Positions 17,775 through 27,128 of a stretch of 64,000 bases of DNA are shown piece by piece. The stretch comes from Cyclobacteriaceae bacterium (GTDB lineage Bacteria; Bacteroidota; Bacteroidia; Cytophagales; Cyclobacteriaceae). Under the pieces are notes generated by a model. The model did no database searches. It was given only the letters and a program-made list of their open reading frames with translations, and had not been told where the DNA came from. The stretch lies in contig JANQKF010000016.1 in NCBI GenBank assembly GCA_028281285.1, positions 62,001-126,000 on the forward strand, in the 5' to 3' direction. How positions within the stretch are numbered: position 1 is the first letter of the stretch; each line of letters opens with the position of its first letter. A program made the translations under genes and the position numbers.

Positions 17775-19088
17775 ATGAAACGAATTACTCACTTTTTAGC
17801 GGCAGTACTCTTTGTATTTACCGCTTGCGAACAAAACAAGTCGGTCGAAGATATGACCGAAGAAGAACTTATTGAATACGCAAAAGGCATTCATGAACGA
17901 GTTATTACCTTGGATACTCATGATGATATAAGAACTTCCAACTTTACCCAAGAGCGCAATTATACGCAACGACTATCAACACAGGTAAACCTTCCAAAAA
18001 TGGAAGAAGGAGGACTTGATGTGGCATGGTTCATTGTATATACCGGTCAGGGTGAGCTGTCAGAAGAAGGGTATGCCAGAGCTTATGAAAATGCGGATGA
18101 CAAGTTCAAAGCTATCCATAGGCTTTGTGAAGAAATAGCTCCTGATCGAATTGAGCTTGCCCTTACTTCAGATGACGTAAGGCGCATAGACGCGGCTGGG
18201 AAAAAAGTAGCCATGATTGGGATTGAAAATGGATATCCTGTAGGCACGGATGTGTCCAGAGTCAAAGAGTTCCACGACCGTGGAGCGAGATACATGTCAT
18301 TGGCACATAATGGACACAGCCAACTAAGCGATTCCAATACTGGGGAACGCGATAGTGTATGGTTGCACAATGGTCTCAGCGACCTAGGCAAAGAAGTTAT
18401 TGCGGAAATGAACAAATGGGGAATTATGGTTGATTTGTCGCACCCCTCTAAAAAGGCCAACATGGAGATGATGCGCCTGACTAAGGCCCCAGTCATAGCT
18501 TCACATTCCGCTGCGCGAGCCATGAATGATCACAGCAGAAACCTGGATGATGAACAGCTTATGATGCTAAAGGAAAATGGTGGGGTAGTGCAAACCGTGG
18601 CATTTAGAAGCTACGTAGACGGTGAGAAAAATAGTGCTTATCGCACCAAATTTAATGAGGTGCTGGCACAAATTGCTGAGGAAGAGGGTTTCGAAATAAA
18701 GCCGGGCAGTCTATTCAGGGCAATGACAGGAGATGAGCGATCTGCCTATTTCGCAGCATACAGAGAATTTCAGGAAACGCACAAAGATCGAATTGCAGAA
18801 GCAGTTCATAGTGAAACTCCTCCGGTAGACGTGGCTGATTTTGTAGACCATATTGACTACCTGGTTGAGAAAATCGGTTTGGAACACGTAGGAATCAGTT
18901 CTGATTTTGATGGAGGAGGAGGTGTACATGGTTGGGACGATGCCTCTGAGACTTTCAACGTTACACTAGAACTTGTTAGGAGAGGGTATTCTGAGGAAGA
19001 AATTGGTATGATATGGAGTGGAAACCTGTTGAGGGTCTTGGATGAAGTTCAGGAAGTCGCTCGAAAAATTCAGGCAGGCGAACTATAA
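17775..19088 (+). CDS. M19 membrane dipeptidase (renal dipeptidase-like) lipoprotein
   Basis: A 437-residue secreted metallodipeptidase. The signal peptide ends in FVFTAC, a lipobox, so it is anchored on the periplasmic or outer face. Family motifs are visible in order: LDTHDD (metal His/Asp), IGIENGYPVG (bridging Glu), MVDLSHPS, IASHSAARA, and GISSDFDGGGG near the C-terminus. M19 enzymes cleave dipeptides including D-containing ones. There is a short predicted insertion around residues 285-330 (EKNSAYRTKFNEV) with added helices. It is monocistronic: a strong terminator follows at 19116-19140. Confidence 0.9.
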   Translation: MKRITHFLAAVLFVFTACEQNKSVEDMTEEELIEYAKGIHERVITLDTHDDIRTSNFTQERNYTQRLSTQVNLPKMEEGGLDVAWFIVYTGQGELSEEGYARAYENADDKFKAIHRLCEEIAPDRIELALTSDDVRRIDAAGKKVAMIGIENGYPVGTDVSRVKEFHDRGARYMSLAHNGHSQLSDSNTGERDSVWLHNGLSDLGKEVIAEMNKWGIMVDLSHPSKKANMEMMRLTKAPVIASHSAARAMNDHSRNLDDEQLMMLKENGGVVQTVAFRSYVDGEKNSAYRTKFNEVLAQIAEEEGFEIKPGSLFRAMTGDERSAYFAAYREFQETHKDRIAEAVHSETPPVDVADFVDHIDYLVEKIGLEHVGISSDFDGGGGVHGWDDASETFNVTLELVRRGYSEEEIGMIWSGNLLRVLDEVQEVARKIQAGEL

Positions 19089-19115
19089 GAAGTCTGACTA
19101 CAAAAACGATCTTAT

Positions 19116-19141
19116 AAAATGGCACTTTGGTGCCATTTTTT
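19116..19141 (+). terminator. Rho-independent terminator after the M19 dipeptidase
   Basis: AAAATGGCAC (19116-19125), tetraloop TTTG, GTGCCATTTT (19130-19139), then further T's. A perfect 10-bp stem and a U-run 28 bp beyond the dipeptidase stop codon. Confidence 0.85.
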
Positions 19142-19218
19142 GTATAGATAAACCTGAAATTCGCGCTGTTCAAAACATTCTGTTGAACACCGTTTAATGT
19201 TTCTTTAACTTGATATTC

Positions 19219-19734
19219 ATGAAAAGACTACTAATATCCCTTCTACTTCTTTTTGCTCAGCCATGTTTCTCACAGTCTGACCTCATCACCGATATACTTT
19301 CCACATGGGACAAACATGTTGAAATGAGTCATAAACTATTAAAGGCAGTTGAAGCTCGTTATCTGATCGATAAATCAAGCTCGGGAGGACGAAATGTCGC
19401 TGACCAGTTCGCACATATCCATAATGTAAGGATGTTGTGGATGAGCCAAATCAATCAAGAGGAATTCAAAAAATTGGATGATGTGGTTGATGAAAAGGAA
19501 AGTTTGGATAAAACTTATCTTACTGGTACTCTGGAAGCTTCTGACAAACTAATACGTCAGACCCTTGAACAGGGGCTTAGAAATCAGACCAAATTTGTGG
19601 GGATGAGTGCAGTGCGATTTATGGGTTACCTCATTGCTCATGAAGCGCATACGAGAGGACAAATTATGTTGGCCTTAAAGCAATCCGGTCATGAAATGCC
19701 ATCGCAAATAGCCTTTGGTATTTGGGAATGGTAG
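19219..19734 (+). CDS. Secreted DinB/YfiT-like four-helix protein
   Basis: A 171-residue protein. After an N-terminal signal peptide (cleavage about SQS, residue 20) it has a DinB/YfiT-type four-helix bundle. Candidate metal ligands are the histidines of FAHIHN (about residues 65-67) and the C-terminal HEAHTRGQ motif, which is diagnostic for this thiol-transferase-like superfamily (PF05163/PF12867). Despite the name it is unrelated to DNA polymerase IV. The ATG at 19219 is used; an in-frame TTG lies at 19210. It is tail-to-tail with a LytTR regulator with no gap. Substrate unknown. Confidence 0.8.
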   Translation: MKRLLISLLLLFAQPCFSQSDLITDILSTWDKHVEMSHKLLKAVEARYLIDKSSSGGRNVADQFAHIHNVRMLWMSQINQEEFKKLDDVVDEKESLDKTYLTGTLEASDKLIRQTLEQGLRNQTKFVGMSAVRFMGYLIAHEAHTRGQIMLALKQSGHEMPSQIAFGIWEW

Positions 19735-20523
19735 TTACTGGTACTGGTTGAGTATACTACCCAGTTTCTCTTTGTAACTGCGACTTAGTTTTAGCGTGAC
19801 TCCATTATTTAAATTGACCATATACTCGCCATGGAAATAGGGTTCAATACTCTCGATTTTGTCGACATTCACCATATGAGATCTATGTATGCGCAGATGA
19901 CTCTTGGGATCGATCAGTTCTTCCAATTTTTTGATAGAGAGGTTGCTAATGACGAACGATGCTTCAAGATGCAATTTGCAGAATGAACCTTCACTTTCGA
20001 TCCAAAAAATTTGGTCCGTGGGAATCAACTTGATTATGCCCTTCTGTTTACAGGCAATTTTTTTCAAATACTGATTGTCACCGGTAGTGTTTACTAATCC
20101 CCTGAGTGTCTCTTGCAGAAGATCTAATGAAGGAGGGGTTGGAGTGTTGGTCATACTTTCTCTTATCCTATTGAGTGTTTTTTGAAATCTCGATTCATCA
20201 AACGGTTTCAGAATGTAATCCAGGGCATTTTCTTCAAAGGCTTTTATGGCGTGCTCGTTATAAGCCGTGATGAATACTATCAAGGGTAAGGGAGGTTCAA
20301 GTTGACCTACCAACTCAATGCCCGATATTTCAGGCATTTCAATATCCAGAAAAACTAAATCGGGTTTTATGGATTCAATGGAGGTCAGGGTTTCCAAGCC
20401 ATCCTTGCTTTCAGCGACAACTTCAAAATCATCTTCCTCTTTTAGGTAGTGGATGATGAGCTTTCTGGCAGCGAGTTCATCATCGGCAACGAGTACAGTG
20501 TAATTATGCGTGGTTTGCGGCAT
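19735..20523 (-). CDS. LytTR-family response regulator
   Basis: A 262-residue response regulator. The receiver domain has the acidic pocket ADDE and the phospho-acceptor Asp60 in VFLDIEMP, and the switch Lys in ILKPF. The LytTR DNA-binding domain follows (IFWIESEGSFCKLHL, LRIHRSHMVN, LKLSRSYKEKL). ATG 20523 is chosen over the upstream TTG 20538. The start overlaps the end of the histidine-kinase gene by 20 bp, so translation is coupled and the two form a two-component pair. Likely targets are unknown; the nearby secreted DinB-like genes are candidates by position only. Confidence 0.92.
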   Translation of the reverse strand: MPQTTHNYTVLVADDELAARKLIIHYLKEEDDFEVVAESKDGLETLTSIESIKPDLVFLDIEMPEISGIELVGQLEPPLPLIVFITAYNEHAIKAFEENALDYILKPFDESRFQKTLNRIRESMTNTPTPPSLDLLQETLRGLVNTTGDNQYLKKIACKQKGIIKLIPTDQIFWIESEGSFCKLHLEASFVISNLSIKKLEELIDPKSHLRIHRSHMVNVDKIESIEPYFHGEYMVNLNNGVTLKLSRSYKEKLGSILNQYQ

Positions 20524-21643
20524 GAGTTGGCTTTTCAACGAGTGGTAAAAGCAGGAGAGAATTTACTCCTTTTTGGGATTTATCATTTTCTATCTGAAAT
20601 GTAAAATTTTCCGGGTACAGCTTTTCTAATCGTTTTCTCACATTCTTAAGGCCAATTCCAGTTCCACTTGCCTCGGATAGCAAAGGACCGTCATTATAGA
20701 GTAATATCTTCAGATGGTCGTCTTTCTTACTGATCTTCAGGTTGATCAATCTTGCTTGGCGGCTCTTCGCAATCCCGTGCTTGACGGCATTTTCAACCAG
20801 GGGTTGAAGTATTAGGTTAGGCACTTTAAAAGTAAGGCATTCCTCATCAACATCCCTGAAAACTTCTAAGCGGTCTCCAAACCTAACAGATTCGATTTCC
20901 AGGTATAAATTGAAGAACTCAAGTTCTCTACTCAAACTAACCAGCTGATGTTCTTCGTAGTCAAGTGTTCTGCGCAGAAAATCTCCAAGCCTTGTGGCCA
21001 CATTGGCTGAGGTTTTATGATCTCCAATTAAGGTTAATGATGAGATTGTATGGAGGGTGTTAAAAAGGAAATGAGGATTGAGTTGGAGTTTTAAAGCTTG
21101 TAATTGTGCTTGAGTGAGCTGATTTTGTAATTGGTCATTCTTTATCTGGAGGAGAGCCAAATCCAGCTCATTTTTCTTTCTCAAACCATAGGTTCGTGAA
21201 CCTACAATTAGGGTGAGCACGAAGACATAGATCAATGCATCGTTGGCAATTCGTGAATAGAAATAGGGACTGTATTCAGAGTAGTTCGTGTTTGTCAGGT
21301 CAATATAGCCGTGAGTAAGGAACATATAGATCAAACTGACATTGGTGATAACAAACAAAATACCCATCGCTGAGACAATATTTATGAGTAACCATTTCCA
21401 GACTGGCCGCTTTTCCAATGGAAATCTATTTACCAAATAGAGCAATAGAGGGGTTAACAATCCCCAGAAATACCAAATCGGAAGCTGGTCTCTGAATATG
21501 ATTATCCAATCGGGATGGCCTCCATTTTTGATGGTATTGAAATAGAGCTGGGTACTTATGAACAAGGCCACAAACGTCCAGAACCCCAATATTATCAACC
21601 ACTGTCTGGTAGTAATTTTCTTGTATGTTGCTCTAATCGTCAT
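20504..21643 (-). CDS. LytS/YehU-type sensor histidine kinase
   Basis: A 379-residue membrane kinase. Four hydrophobic helices fill residues 14-155, followed by a coiled-coil linker and the His_kinase phosphoacceptor block LNPHFLFNTLH (His191). An ATPase domain with NAVKHGI (N-box) and GTGIGLKNVRKRL (G-box) completes it. It has no extracellular sensor domain beyond short loops, so the signal is probably membrane-borne. It is transcribed with the LytTR regulator, overlapping it by 20 bp. Confidence 0.92.
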   Translation of the reverse strand: MTIRATYKKITTRQWLIILGFWTFVALFISTQLYFNTIKNGGHPDWIIIFRDQLPIWYFWGLLTPLLLYLVNRFPLEKRPVWKWLLINIVSAMGILFVITNVSLIYMFLTHGYIDLTNTNYSEYSPYFYSRIANDALIYVFVLTLIVGSRTYGLRKKNELDLALLQIKNDQLQNQLTQAQLQALKLQLNPHFLFNTLHTISSLTLIGDHKTSANVATRLGDFLRRTLDYEEHQLVSLSRELEFFNLYLEIESVRFGDRLEVFRDVDEECLTFKVPNLILQPLVENAVKHGIAKSRQARLINLKISKKDDHLKILLYNDGPLLSEASGTGIGLKNVRKRLEKLYPENFTFQIENDKSQKGVNSLLLLPLVEKPTHAANHA

Positions 21644-21901
21644 TTAGTGATACCTCAAACTAACAATTCTAACGGAAATCACTCATTACTATGAGAAAGT
21701 TCAATCAATTCGCTCCTCTTTGAATATGAAGAGGCCCAAAATGCCTTTGAAGCGGATTCACGCCATTAAACTTCTATTCTCCATGCACTTTGATCATTCA
21801 TTGCGTTGATCTGTCATGTGAATTCATTTGAGGCCACTCTGTTGACTTTCGATAACTAATCTCATCCGCTACTCGCTATTTCCTGAAACAACAAACGAGT
21901 T

Positions 21902-22450
21902 ATGAAAACAATGAAAAATGTGAAACGGTTGGGTGCACTACTGGTGATGTTGCTAGTTGCAAATGGATCAATGGGGCAGGCTATAACCATTGAAGACGTT
22001 ATTGTTTCATGGGATAAGATGACCAACATGGTGGTAGAATTGGCCAAATTAATGCCCTCTGAACATTATGATTTTAGTCCGGGGGAACCACTAAGAAATT
22101 TTGCTGCTCAAATAAACCATACCTCCGGATCCACAATTAGCTTTTCTTACGCAGTGAATGCCGGAAAGCCCTCTTTTCCCTTACCCGATAGAAATAACCC
22201 TCCTTTGAATAAAAAAGATGTGGTCGATTTGCTTGAAAAGTCATTCAGACATTTTAGAAAAGGGCTGGAGTCTTTGTCTACAGAAAACCTTAGTGAAGAG
22301 GTGGGCTGGGGGCCTATGTCAAGGCGAAAACAAATCACAAGACTAAAGGCCATACTTATCGTGGCAAGTCATATGCAACGCGAACATGGCAAGACGATGA
22401 TGTACCTCCGTGCAAAAGGAATTAAGCCTGCTCCTGCAGGTAGTTGGTAA
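21902..22450 (+). CDS. Secreted DinB/YfiT-like protein (second copy in the region)
   Basis: A 182-residue protein with a signal peptide (cleavage near SMGQA, residue 25) and a DinB-like four-helix bundle. Helix-1 motif VIVSWDKMTNMV parallels the IDILSTWDKHVEM region of the other secreted copy (19219-19734). The C-terminal SHMQREHGKTMMYLRAKG helix carries the conserved His/Glu pattern. It is 18 bp upstream of a secreted hypothetical with which it is likely cotranscribed, and is divergent from the LytS kinase across a 258-bp gap. Confidence 0.75.
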   Translation: MKTMKNVKRLGALLVMLLVANGSMGQAITIEDVIVSWDKMTNMVVELAKLMPSEHYDFSPGEPLRNFAAQINHTSGSTISFSYAVNAGKPSFPLPDRNNPPLNKKDVVDLLEKSFRHFRKGLESLSTENLSEEVGWGPMSRRKQITRLKAILIVASHMQREHGKTMMYLRAKGIKPAPAGSW

Positions 22451-22468
22451 TCAATAAAACTGAATAAT

Positions 22469-23206
22469 ATGAAAAACAGACTAAATCGAGTGTTGACCTT
22501 AACACTCCTCATTATAACGGCCGCATGTTCTCAGGCCCAGGAAAAAAAAGGAGCCATATATCAGAAGGTGATTCCTGGTGATGCCAGTATGAATGTATCC
22601 AAAATCACCCCACATAAGGTACAATACAAGAAAGGCAAAAAGGCATCAATGATCTATAATATGTACAAAACCCAAAAATGGGGTAAAGATTTGATTGAAC
22701 TCAATGTTTATTTTGGTGAGAGTATGGATGTGGTTCCGGATAGAATGTACTTCGAGCCAAAAACCTTGGGATTTGCCGGAAGAAGACTACAGATGGATCG
22801 AGCAGGGTATACAATTGATTTGAAATTCGAGAATAACAGAATGACAGGTGCTTTGGAACCCCATGAAGGCTCTAAGTATACCCACAGAGAATATGATAAG
22901 GTTCATCCGCATGCAGCATTTGAACCGGCCGTAATCAACTATGCCATTGCTGCTCTTCCCTTGAAGGAAGGGTATACCGCTTCAATTCCTACCATGGATT
23001 TGAATGATGGTTCTCAAATCATATGGGCTAATGTGAAGGTGGAAAAAAGAGAGACGATTGAAGTCGGTGGAAAATCTTTCGATACCTGGAAGGTGAATTC
23101 AAAAGGAGTAAGGGATAAAACCCTGTGGATCTCAGCGGATGTTCCATATGTGATAAGAATGACGACTAAAGGAAATCCCGGAGCCTGGGAAGTAGTAGTC
23201 AAATGA
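22469..23206 (+). CDS. Secreted protein of unknown function (DUF3108-like)
   Basis: A 245-residue protein. The N-terminus ends TAAC-SQAQ, a probable lipobox. The mature sequence is beta-rich with conserved aromatic and glycine positions and resembles DUF3108-like envelope proteins, but I cannot assign it firmly. It has no catalytic motif. It follows the DinB-like gene by 18 bp and is ended by a strong bidirectional hairpin at 23283-23306. Confidence 0.7.
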   Translation: MKNRLNRVLTLTLLIITAACSQAQEKKGAIYQKVIPGDASMNVSKITPHKVQYKKGKKASMIYNMYKTQKWGKDLIELNVYFGESMDVVPDRMYFEPKTLGFAGRRLQMDRAGYTIDLKFENNRMTGALEPHEGSKYTHREYDKVHPHAAFEPAVINYAIAALPLKEGYTASIPTMDLNDGSQIIWANVKVEKRETIEVGGKSFDTWKVNSKGVRDKTLWISADVPYVIRMTTKGNPGAWEVVVK

Positions 23207-23282
23207 TTTTAACAATACTCAGTTTTTCATGGTTGTGAATCTGAGTCAATCGATATGTATTTGTTGGTCTCGTATCGATAAA

Positions 23283-23306
23283 AAAAGGGAGCAATTGCTC
23301 CCTTTT
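23283..23306. terminator. Bidirectional terminator between convergent genes
   Basis: The 24-bp palindrome AAAAGGGAGCAATTGCTCCCTTTT gives a 10-bp stem with an AATT loop and a T-run on both strands. It lies between the secreted protein (ends 23206) and the DUF2911 gene on the other strand (ends 23325). Confidence 0.88.
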
Positions 23307-23324
23307 GATGATTTGATGCTTTTC

Positions 23325-24179
23325 TTACTTAAGGCTTGCAATTAGCTTTTCATTGAGTCTGACATAATCAGGATTACCACCTGCTTTTGCTAGTTCCATT
23401 GATTCCTTAGCAACCGTCTTCGCATCTTTGTTGTACCCGAGACGTGCAAGAAGCTTTGCTTTCAGGTGATATTCCCAGTATTTCTTTTGATCACCGCTTC
23501 CTTCAATTGCTTGGTTCGCCCATTCCAGAGCCTGTTTTGCATCCTTGTTGTTATCATAATAATAACCTGCGGCCTGGAAGTAAACGCCTGGATTGGATGG
23601 TGTGGCATCAATAACCTGAGCCTTAATGTCAGCCATTACAAACTTGTCGACCTCATTTTCGATTTTGAACATCGCTTTGGTATGTTCCCACTTCATATTC
23701 AGATTTGCAGAATTCAAAGTGAAATCACTGAAACTGATCGTGAAGGTCTCATAATGACTACTTGGATGCTTTACAGGTACTTCAAATCTGACCAGGTCAT
23801 CTTTCGCCTCATAGCCCAAAGATCCCCACCAGGTTAGATTCTTACTGATAATGATCGTAGCAGTCTCTTCAGTGAATTGAGTATACAGTGCGTATTCTCC
23901 GGCAGGAACCGGGTTGCCATTCAACTTCACGTCCTGGCTGAAAGAGATTTTGGTGGAGGCGTTGGCTCCTGTTCTCCATACCTCATTGTAAGGGATCAGG
24001 TTTCCCGCAACTTCTCGACCTTTTGCGCTAGGACGTGAGTAAACTACCTTAACTTCTGCTAACCCTACTGTTCCTTTCAATTCAAAAGTAGGACTTGCTG
24101 CTGGCATTTTTATCTGTGCATTGACCATAACGGTCAATGTTAGAGCCATAAGTGTGTATAATAAATTCCTTTTGTTCAT
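23325..24179 (-). CDS. DUF2911 secreted protein
   Basis: A 284-residue protein with a signal peptide (cleavage near VNAQ, residue 22). The DUF2911 block is clear: VVYSRPSAKGREV, PYNEVWRTGANASTKISF, and PAGEYALYTQ. This family is abundant in Bacteroidota and has no known function. Residues 195-284 form a separate helical, TPR-like tail (YYYDNNKDAKQALEWANQA) that the second DUF2911 gene here does not have. Confidence 0.88.
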   Translation of the reverse strand: MNKRNLLYTLMALTLTVMVNAQIKMPAASPTFELKGTVGLAEVKVVYSRPSAKGREVAGNLIPYNEVWRTGANASTKISFSQDVKLNGNPVPAGEYALYTQFTEETATIIISKNLTWWGSLGYEAKDDLVRFEVPVKHPSSHYETFTISFSDFTLNSANLNMKWEHTKAMFKIENEVDKFVMADIKAQVIDATPSNPGVYFQAAGYYYDNNKDAKQALEWANQAIEGSGDQKKYWEYHLKAKLLARLGYNKDAKTVAKESMELAKAGGNPDYVRLNEKLIASLK

Positions 24180-24210
24180 GGTGTTTTAGTTTTATGTCCT
24201 GCAAATTAAA

Positions 24211-24241
24211 AAAGCACTTGCAGAATTACCACAAGTGCTTT
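24211..24241 (-). terminator. Terminator/attenuator between the two DUF2911 genes
   Basis: Reading the minus strand, AAAGCACTTG ... CAAGTGCTTT is a 10-bp stem followed by a T-rich run (TTTTAATTT). It lies about 186 bp beyond the end of the upstream DUF2911 gene and 32 bp before the start of the other, so it could end the first transcript or attenuate the second. Confidence 0.6.
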
Positions 24242-24426
24242 CAACCGAATTCAGATTAGTTTATTTCTTAACCTGAGGCGGGAAATTAATAGAAATATTT
24301 ACTCCTCCCAATTATTCAAGAACAATTATCATCTTAAATCCTATAGACGGTAAATGGGAACAAGCCCCTAAAATCTATAGAGCACCCACGTCTATTGAGT
24401 GTTTTTTGGACCAAGTTAATTTGATA

Positions 24427-24981
24427 TTAATTGGTCACCTTGATTGGAATCTTAACGGATAAATTACCCCATGCCAATTCCAAGTTGGCGTTATCCTTCT
24501 TTTTGTTATCAAAGTCAGTCATGTTGATTGTAAATGTTTCGACTGACGCGCTGGTTTTCGTTACTGGTACCTTCGCTCTGAAAACATCTGAATCCTTAGG
24601 GACTTTCTTACCATATTCTGTTCCCCAGGTACCTGTTACTGTGTTGACCACAATTGTCCATTCAGTGTCCCCGGGAATTGTCCAAAGTGAATAACTTCCT
24701 GCCTTTAATGACTGTCCGGCAAAAGTGACGTCTTTGTCGAAAGTGATTGAGGTGCTGGTATTGGCCCCAGTTCTCCAGACTTCCGAGCCTCTATTGTCTC
24801 TGATTAATTTGTTCACATCACGTCCGGCAAGACTTGGCCGACCATAATCGATTTCCATTGTAGTATTGCCAATCATTTGTTTGACTGTAGCTCTGGGACT
24901 TCCAGGTACCCGCTGAGCAAAAGTCGATTCTGTGATCAGGAAAAATGCCAGACTCGCTAGTAGAAGGATTGATTTTTTCAT
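24427..24981 (-). CDS. DUF2911 secreted protein (short form)
   Basis: A 184-residue protein with a signal peptide (cleavage near STFAQ) and the DUF2911 core: IDYGRPSLAGRDV, SEVWRTGANTSTSITF, and KAGSYSLWTIP. It is about 40% shorter than the neighbouring copy because it lacks the TPR-like tail. The two genes are transcribed in the same direction but separated by 247 bp with a stem-loop. Function unknown. Confidence 0.85.
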   Translation of the reverse strand: MKKSILLLASLAFFLITESTFAQRVPGSPRATVKQMIGNTTMEIDYGRPSLAGRDVNKLIRDNRGSEVWRTGANTSTSITFDKDVTFAGQSLKAGSYSLWTIPGDTEWTIVVNTVTGTWGTEYGKKVPKDSDVFRAKVPVTKTSASVETFTINMTDFDNKKKDNANLELAWGNLSVKIPIKVTN

Positions 24982-25085
24982 GGTTTAATAGTTGGTTTAG
25001 TGTCTATCTATACTGACTTATGAAATATAAAGTTCTATGTTTTTTGTAAATGAATGATATTGAACCAATCTGTAATTAAATCCAA

Positions 25086-25694
25086 ATGTCAGGACTAAAA
25101 CTAAATAGGGAGTTCTATAGTCGTCAAGATGTCGTAAAAGTGGCTAAGGACCTTCTGGGAAAGAAACTTTGTTCGGCTGTTGATGGAAAATTGACCTCAG
25201 GATTGATCACCGAGGTTGAAGCCTACTCAGGAAGAAATGATAAAGCATGTCATGCAAACAATGGTAAGAGAACCAATAGAACAGAGGTCATGTATAATCA
25301 AGGTGGTACTGCTTATGTCTATTTAATTTATGGAATATATCATCTCTTTAATGTAGTAACCAATAGGAGCGATTTGGCTGATGCAGTTTTGATCAGGGCA
25401 ATAGAGCCTATAAATGGGGTTCCCGTGATGGTTGCAAGAAGGAAAATGAAAGAAGTTGACAAAAGATTGACTTCAGGTCCAGGGGTATTGGGCCAGGCAT
25501 TAGGGTTTGATGCCAGGGTTCACTCAGGTATTGACTTGCTTGGAGATCTCATCTGGTTGGAAGATATCGGATCGAGAATAGGTGAAAGCCAAATTGTCGA
25601 AACAACCAGAATCGGAGTAGAATATGCCGAAGAAGATGCCTTAAAACCCTGGAGGTTCTATCTGAAAGATTCCAATTGGGTAAGTAAGTACTAA
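25086..25694 (+). CDS. mpg: 3-methyladenine DNA glycosylase (AAG/MPG family)
   Basis: A 202-residue base-excision repair enzyme. Motifs are LLGKKLCS, the catalytic Glu in ITEVEAYSG, the nucleotide-flipping and Tyr-rich GGTAYVYLIYGIYHLFNVVT region, and TSGPGVLGQALG. Length matches bacterial MPG proteins. It is monocistronic and divergent from a DUF2911 gene. There is no signal peptide. Confidence 0.92.
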   Translation: MSGLKLNREFYSRQDVVKVAKDLLGKKLCSAVDGKLTSGLITEVEAYSGRNDKACHANNGKRTNRTEVMYNQGGTAYVYLIYGIYHLFNVVTNRSDLADAVLIRAIEPINGVPVMVARRKMKEVDKRLTSGPGVLGQALGFDARVHSGIDLLGDLIWLEDIGSRIGESQIVETTRIGVEYAEEDALKPWRFYLKDSNWVSKY

Positions 25695-25743
25695 ATTGAC
25701 TTCGAGTGGTTCCCATTATTGACCTTACCTTGAAGTGCCTCTC

Positions 25744-26982
25744 TTATATCATTAAGCGAAAGCTTTTCAAGAACTTATCAATGTCTTGTTTTGACACAAA
25801 CATATGACAGGAAATCCTCAGGTCATTTCCTCCCGGTAGAAGTTTAATGATGATATCTTGTTTTCTTAAGTCGTTAAAGACCTCTTTGTTAATGGCTTTC
25901 TTCAAGGTAAAGCTCACGATCCCTGAAGAAAGAGCATCTGCTTTAGGGCTGGTGATTTGTAGGCCATCCAATTTCTCAAGTTCAGACAGGCAGTAATTCC
26001 TGATTTCTTTACACCGACCTTCTATCCGTTTCGTTCCGATCTGTTGATGAAAATCGATAGCAGCACCCAAGCCAATAATAGTGGCCACATTCCTGGTCCC
26101 CGATGCCGCAGAATAGGCGGCAAATCCCGAATGAGTAAAGACGTTCGTTATCTGATTTGAAAATTCTTCACCGAGATAGAGAAAGCCGGTCTCTTTGGGC
26201 CCCATAATCCATTTGTGTCCACTGGAGGCATAGGCATCAACACCTAAAGCCTTCACATCGACTTTAATCATTCCCGGGGCCTGGGCACCGTCAGCCACCA
26301 ATACAATTCCCTTGGGTTTAGTAACCTTTGCTATCTCAGCAAACGGCATCACTAATCCGGTAGCTGTATTCACATGACTTAGAATTACCAATTTAGTGCG
26401 GTCAGTAATGCCATTCGAAACAGCACTCACTATTTCCTCAACACTTTGAGCAGGAGCGGGGATTTCTACCTTTTTCAACGCAACTCCTTTGGTCTTTTCT
26501 GCAAATTGCATTCCAGTGAGTGCGCCACCGTGTTCTTTGGTCGTTGTCAGAATTTCGTCCCCAGTGTTCAATTGCAACGATGAACTGATAAGACTCAGCC
26601 CTTCGGTGGTATTGCGGGTGAGTAGTATTTCTTCCTTTGAAGCGTTGATAAAATCTGCTACCTTTTCCCGAACCCCTTCCATGGCTTTTCCCAGCTCGCC
26701 CCAGTTCTGCCCTACAGGGTTAGCCTCTAACTGACGCATGGCATTGTTAACAGCATCCAAAACAGAAATTGGGCTTGGTCCAAGGCTCCCGGTATTCAGA
26801 TAAATTCGTTCTATTGGGATTAATAATTGTCTTCGAACCAAAGCAAATAGCTCGTCATCAGTTTTTGCTTTTGTCAGATCAACGGGAATTGTACCATTAT
26901 GAGGCATAGAATAAAGACCGCCAAGCGCTGTTGTACCGGCCAAAGCTGCAGTTCCCTTCAGAAAGTTTCGTCTTGAACGCAT
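25744..26982 (-). CDS. Tat-exported class V aminotransferase-like protein
   Basis: A 412-residue PLP fold-type I protein similar to isopenicillin N epimerase and cysteine-desulfurase-like proteins. A twin-arginine signal (MRSRRNFLKG then a hydrophobic Ala/Gly segment, residues 1-27) predicts folded export. Class V motifs: YLNTGSLGPSP, TRNTTEGLS, VLSHVNTATG, VADGAQAPG and the PLP lysine in SSGHKWIMGP. It lacks the catalytic Cys loop of SufS. Substrate unknown; periplasmic class V enzymes of this type are common in Bacteroidota. Confidence 0.88.
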   Translation of the reverse strand: MRSRRNFLKGTAALAGTTALGGLYSMPHNGTIPVDLTKAKTDDELFALVRRQLLIPIERIYLNTGSLGPSPISVLDAVNNAMRQLEANPVGQNWGELGKAMEGVREKVADFINASKEEILLTRNTTEGLSLISSSLQLNTGDEILTTTKEHGGALTGMQFAEKTKGVALKKVEIPAPAQSVEEIVSAVSNGITDRTKLVILSHVNTATGLVMPFAEIAKVTKPKGIVLVADGAQAPGMIKVDVKALGVDAYASSGHKWIMGPKETGFLYLGEEFSNQITNVFTHSGFAAYSAASGTRNVATIIGLGAAIDFHQQIGTKRIEGRCKEIRNYCLSELEKLDGLQITSPKADALSSGIVSFTLKKAINKEVFNDLRKQDIIIKLLPGGNDLRISCHMFVSKQDIDKFLKSFRLMI

Positions 26983-27128
26983 AGATGCAGTTTATGGAAG
27001 GTAGAGACTTTGAAACTCTTTATCAACCCGAGAATCACAACCGGTATTCATTTAGAGGGCTAAGCATGCTTGCAATCGTAATTTCATGATATGAATCAGC
27101 GATATTTTCGTTTATTGCGACCAAATAA

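Noticed and set aside
19219-22450. DNA polymerase IV copies from the name DinB
   Set aside because: These are YfiT/DinB four-helix-bundle proteins, a different family; only 12050-13261 is the polymerase.
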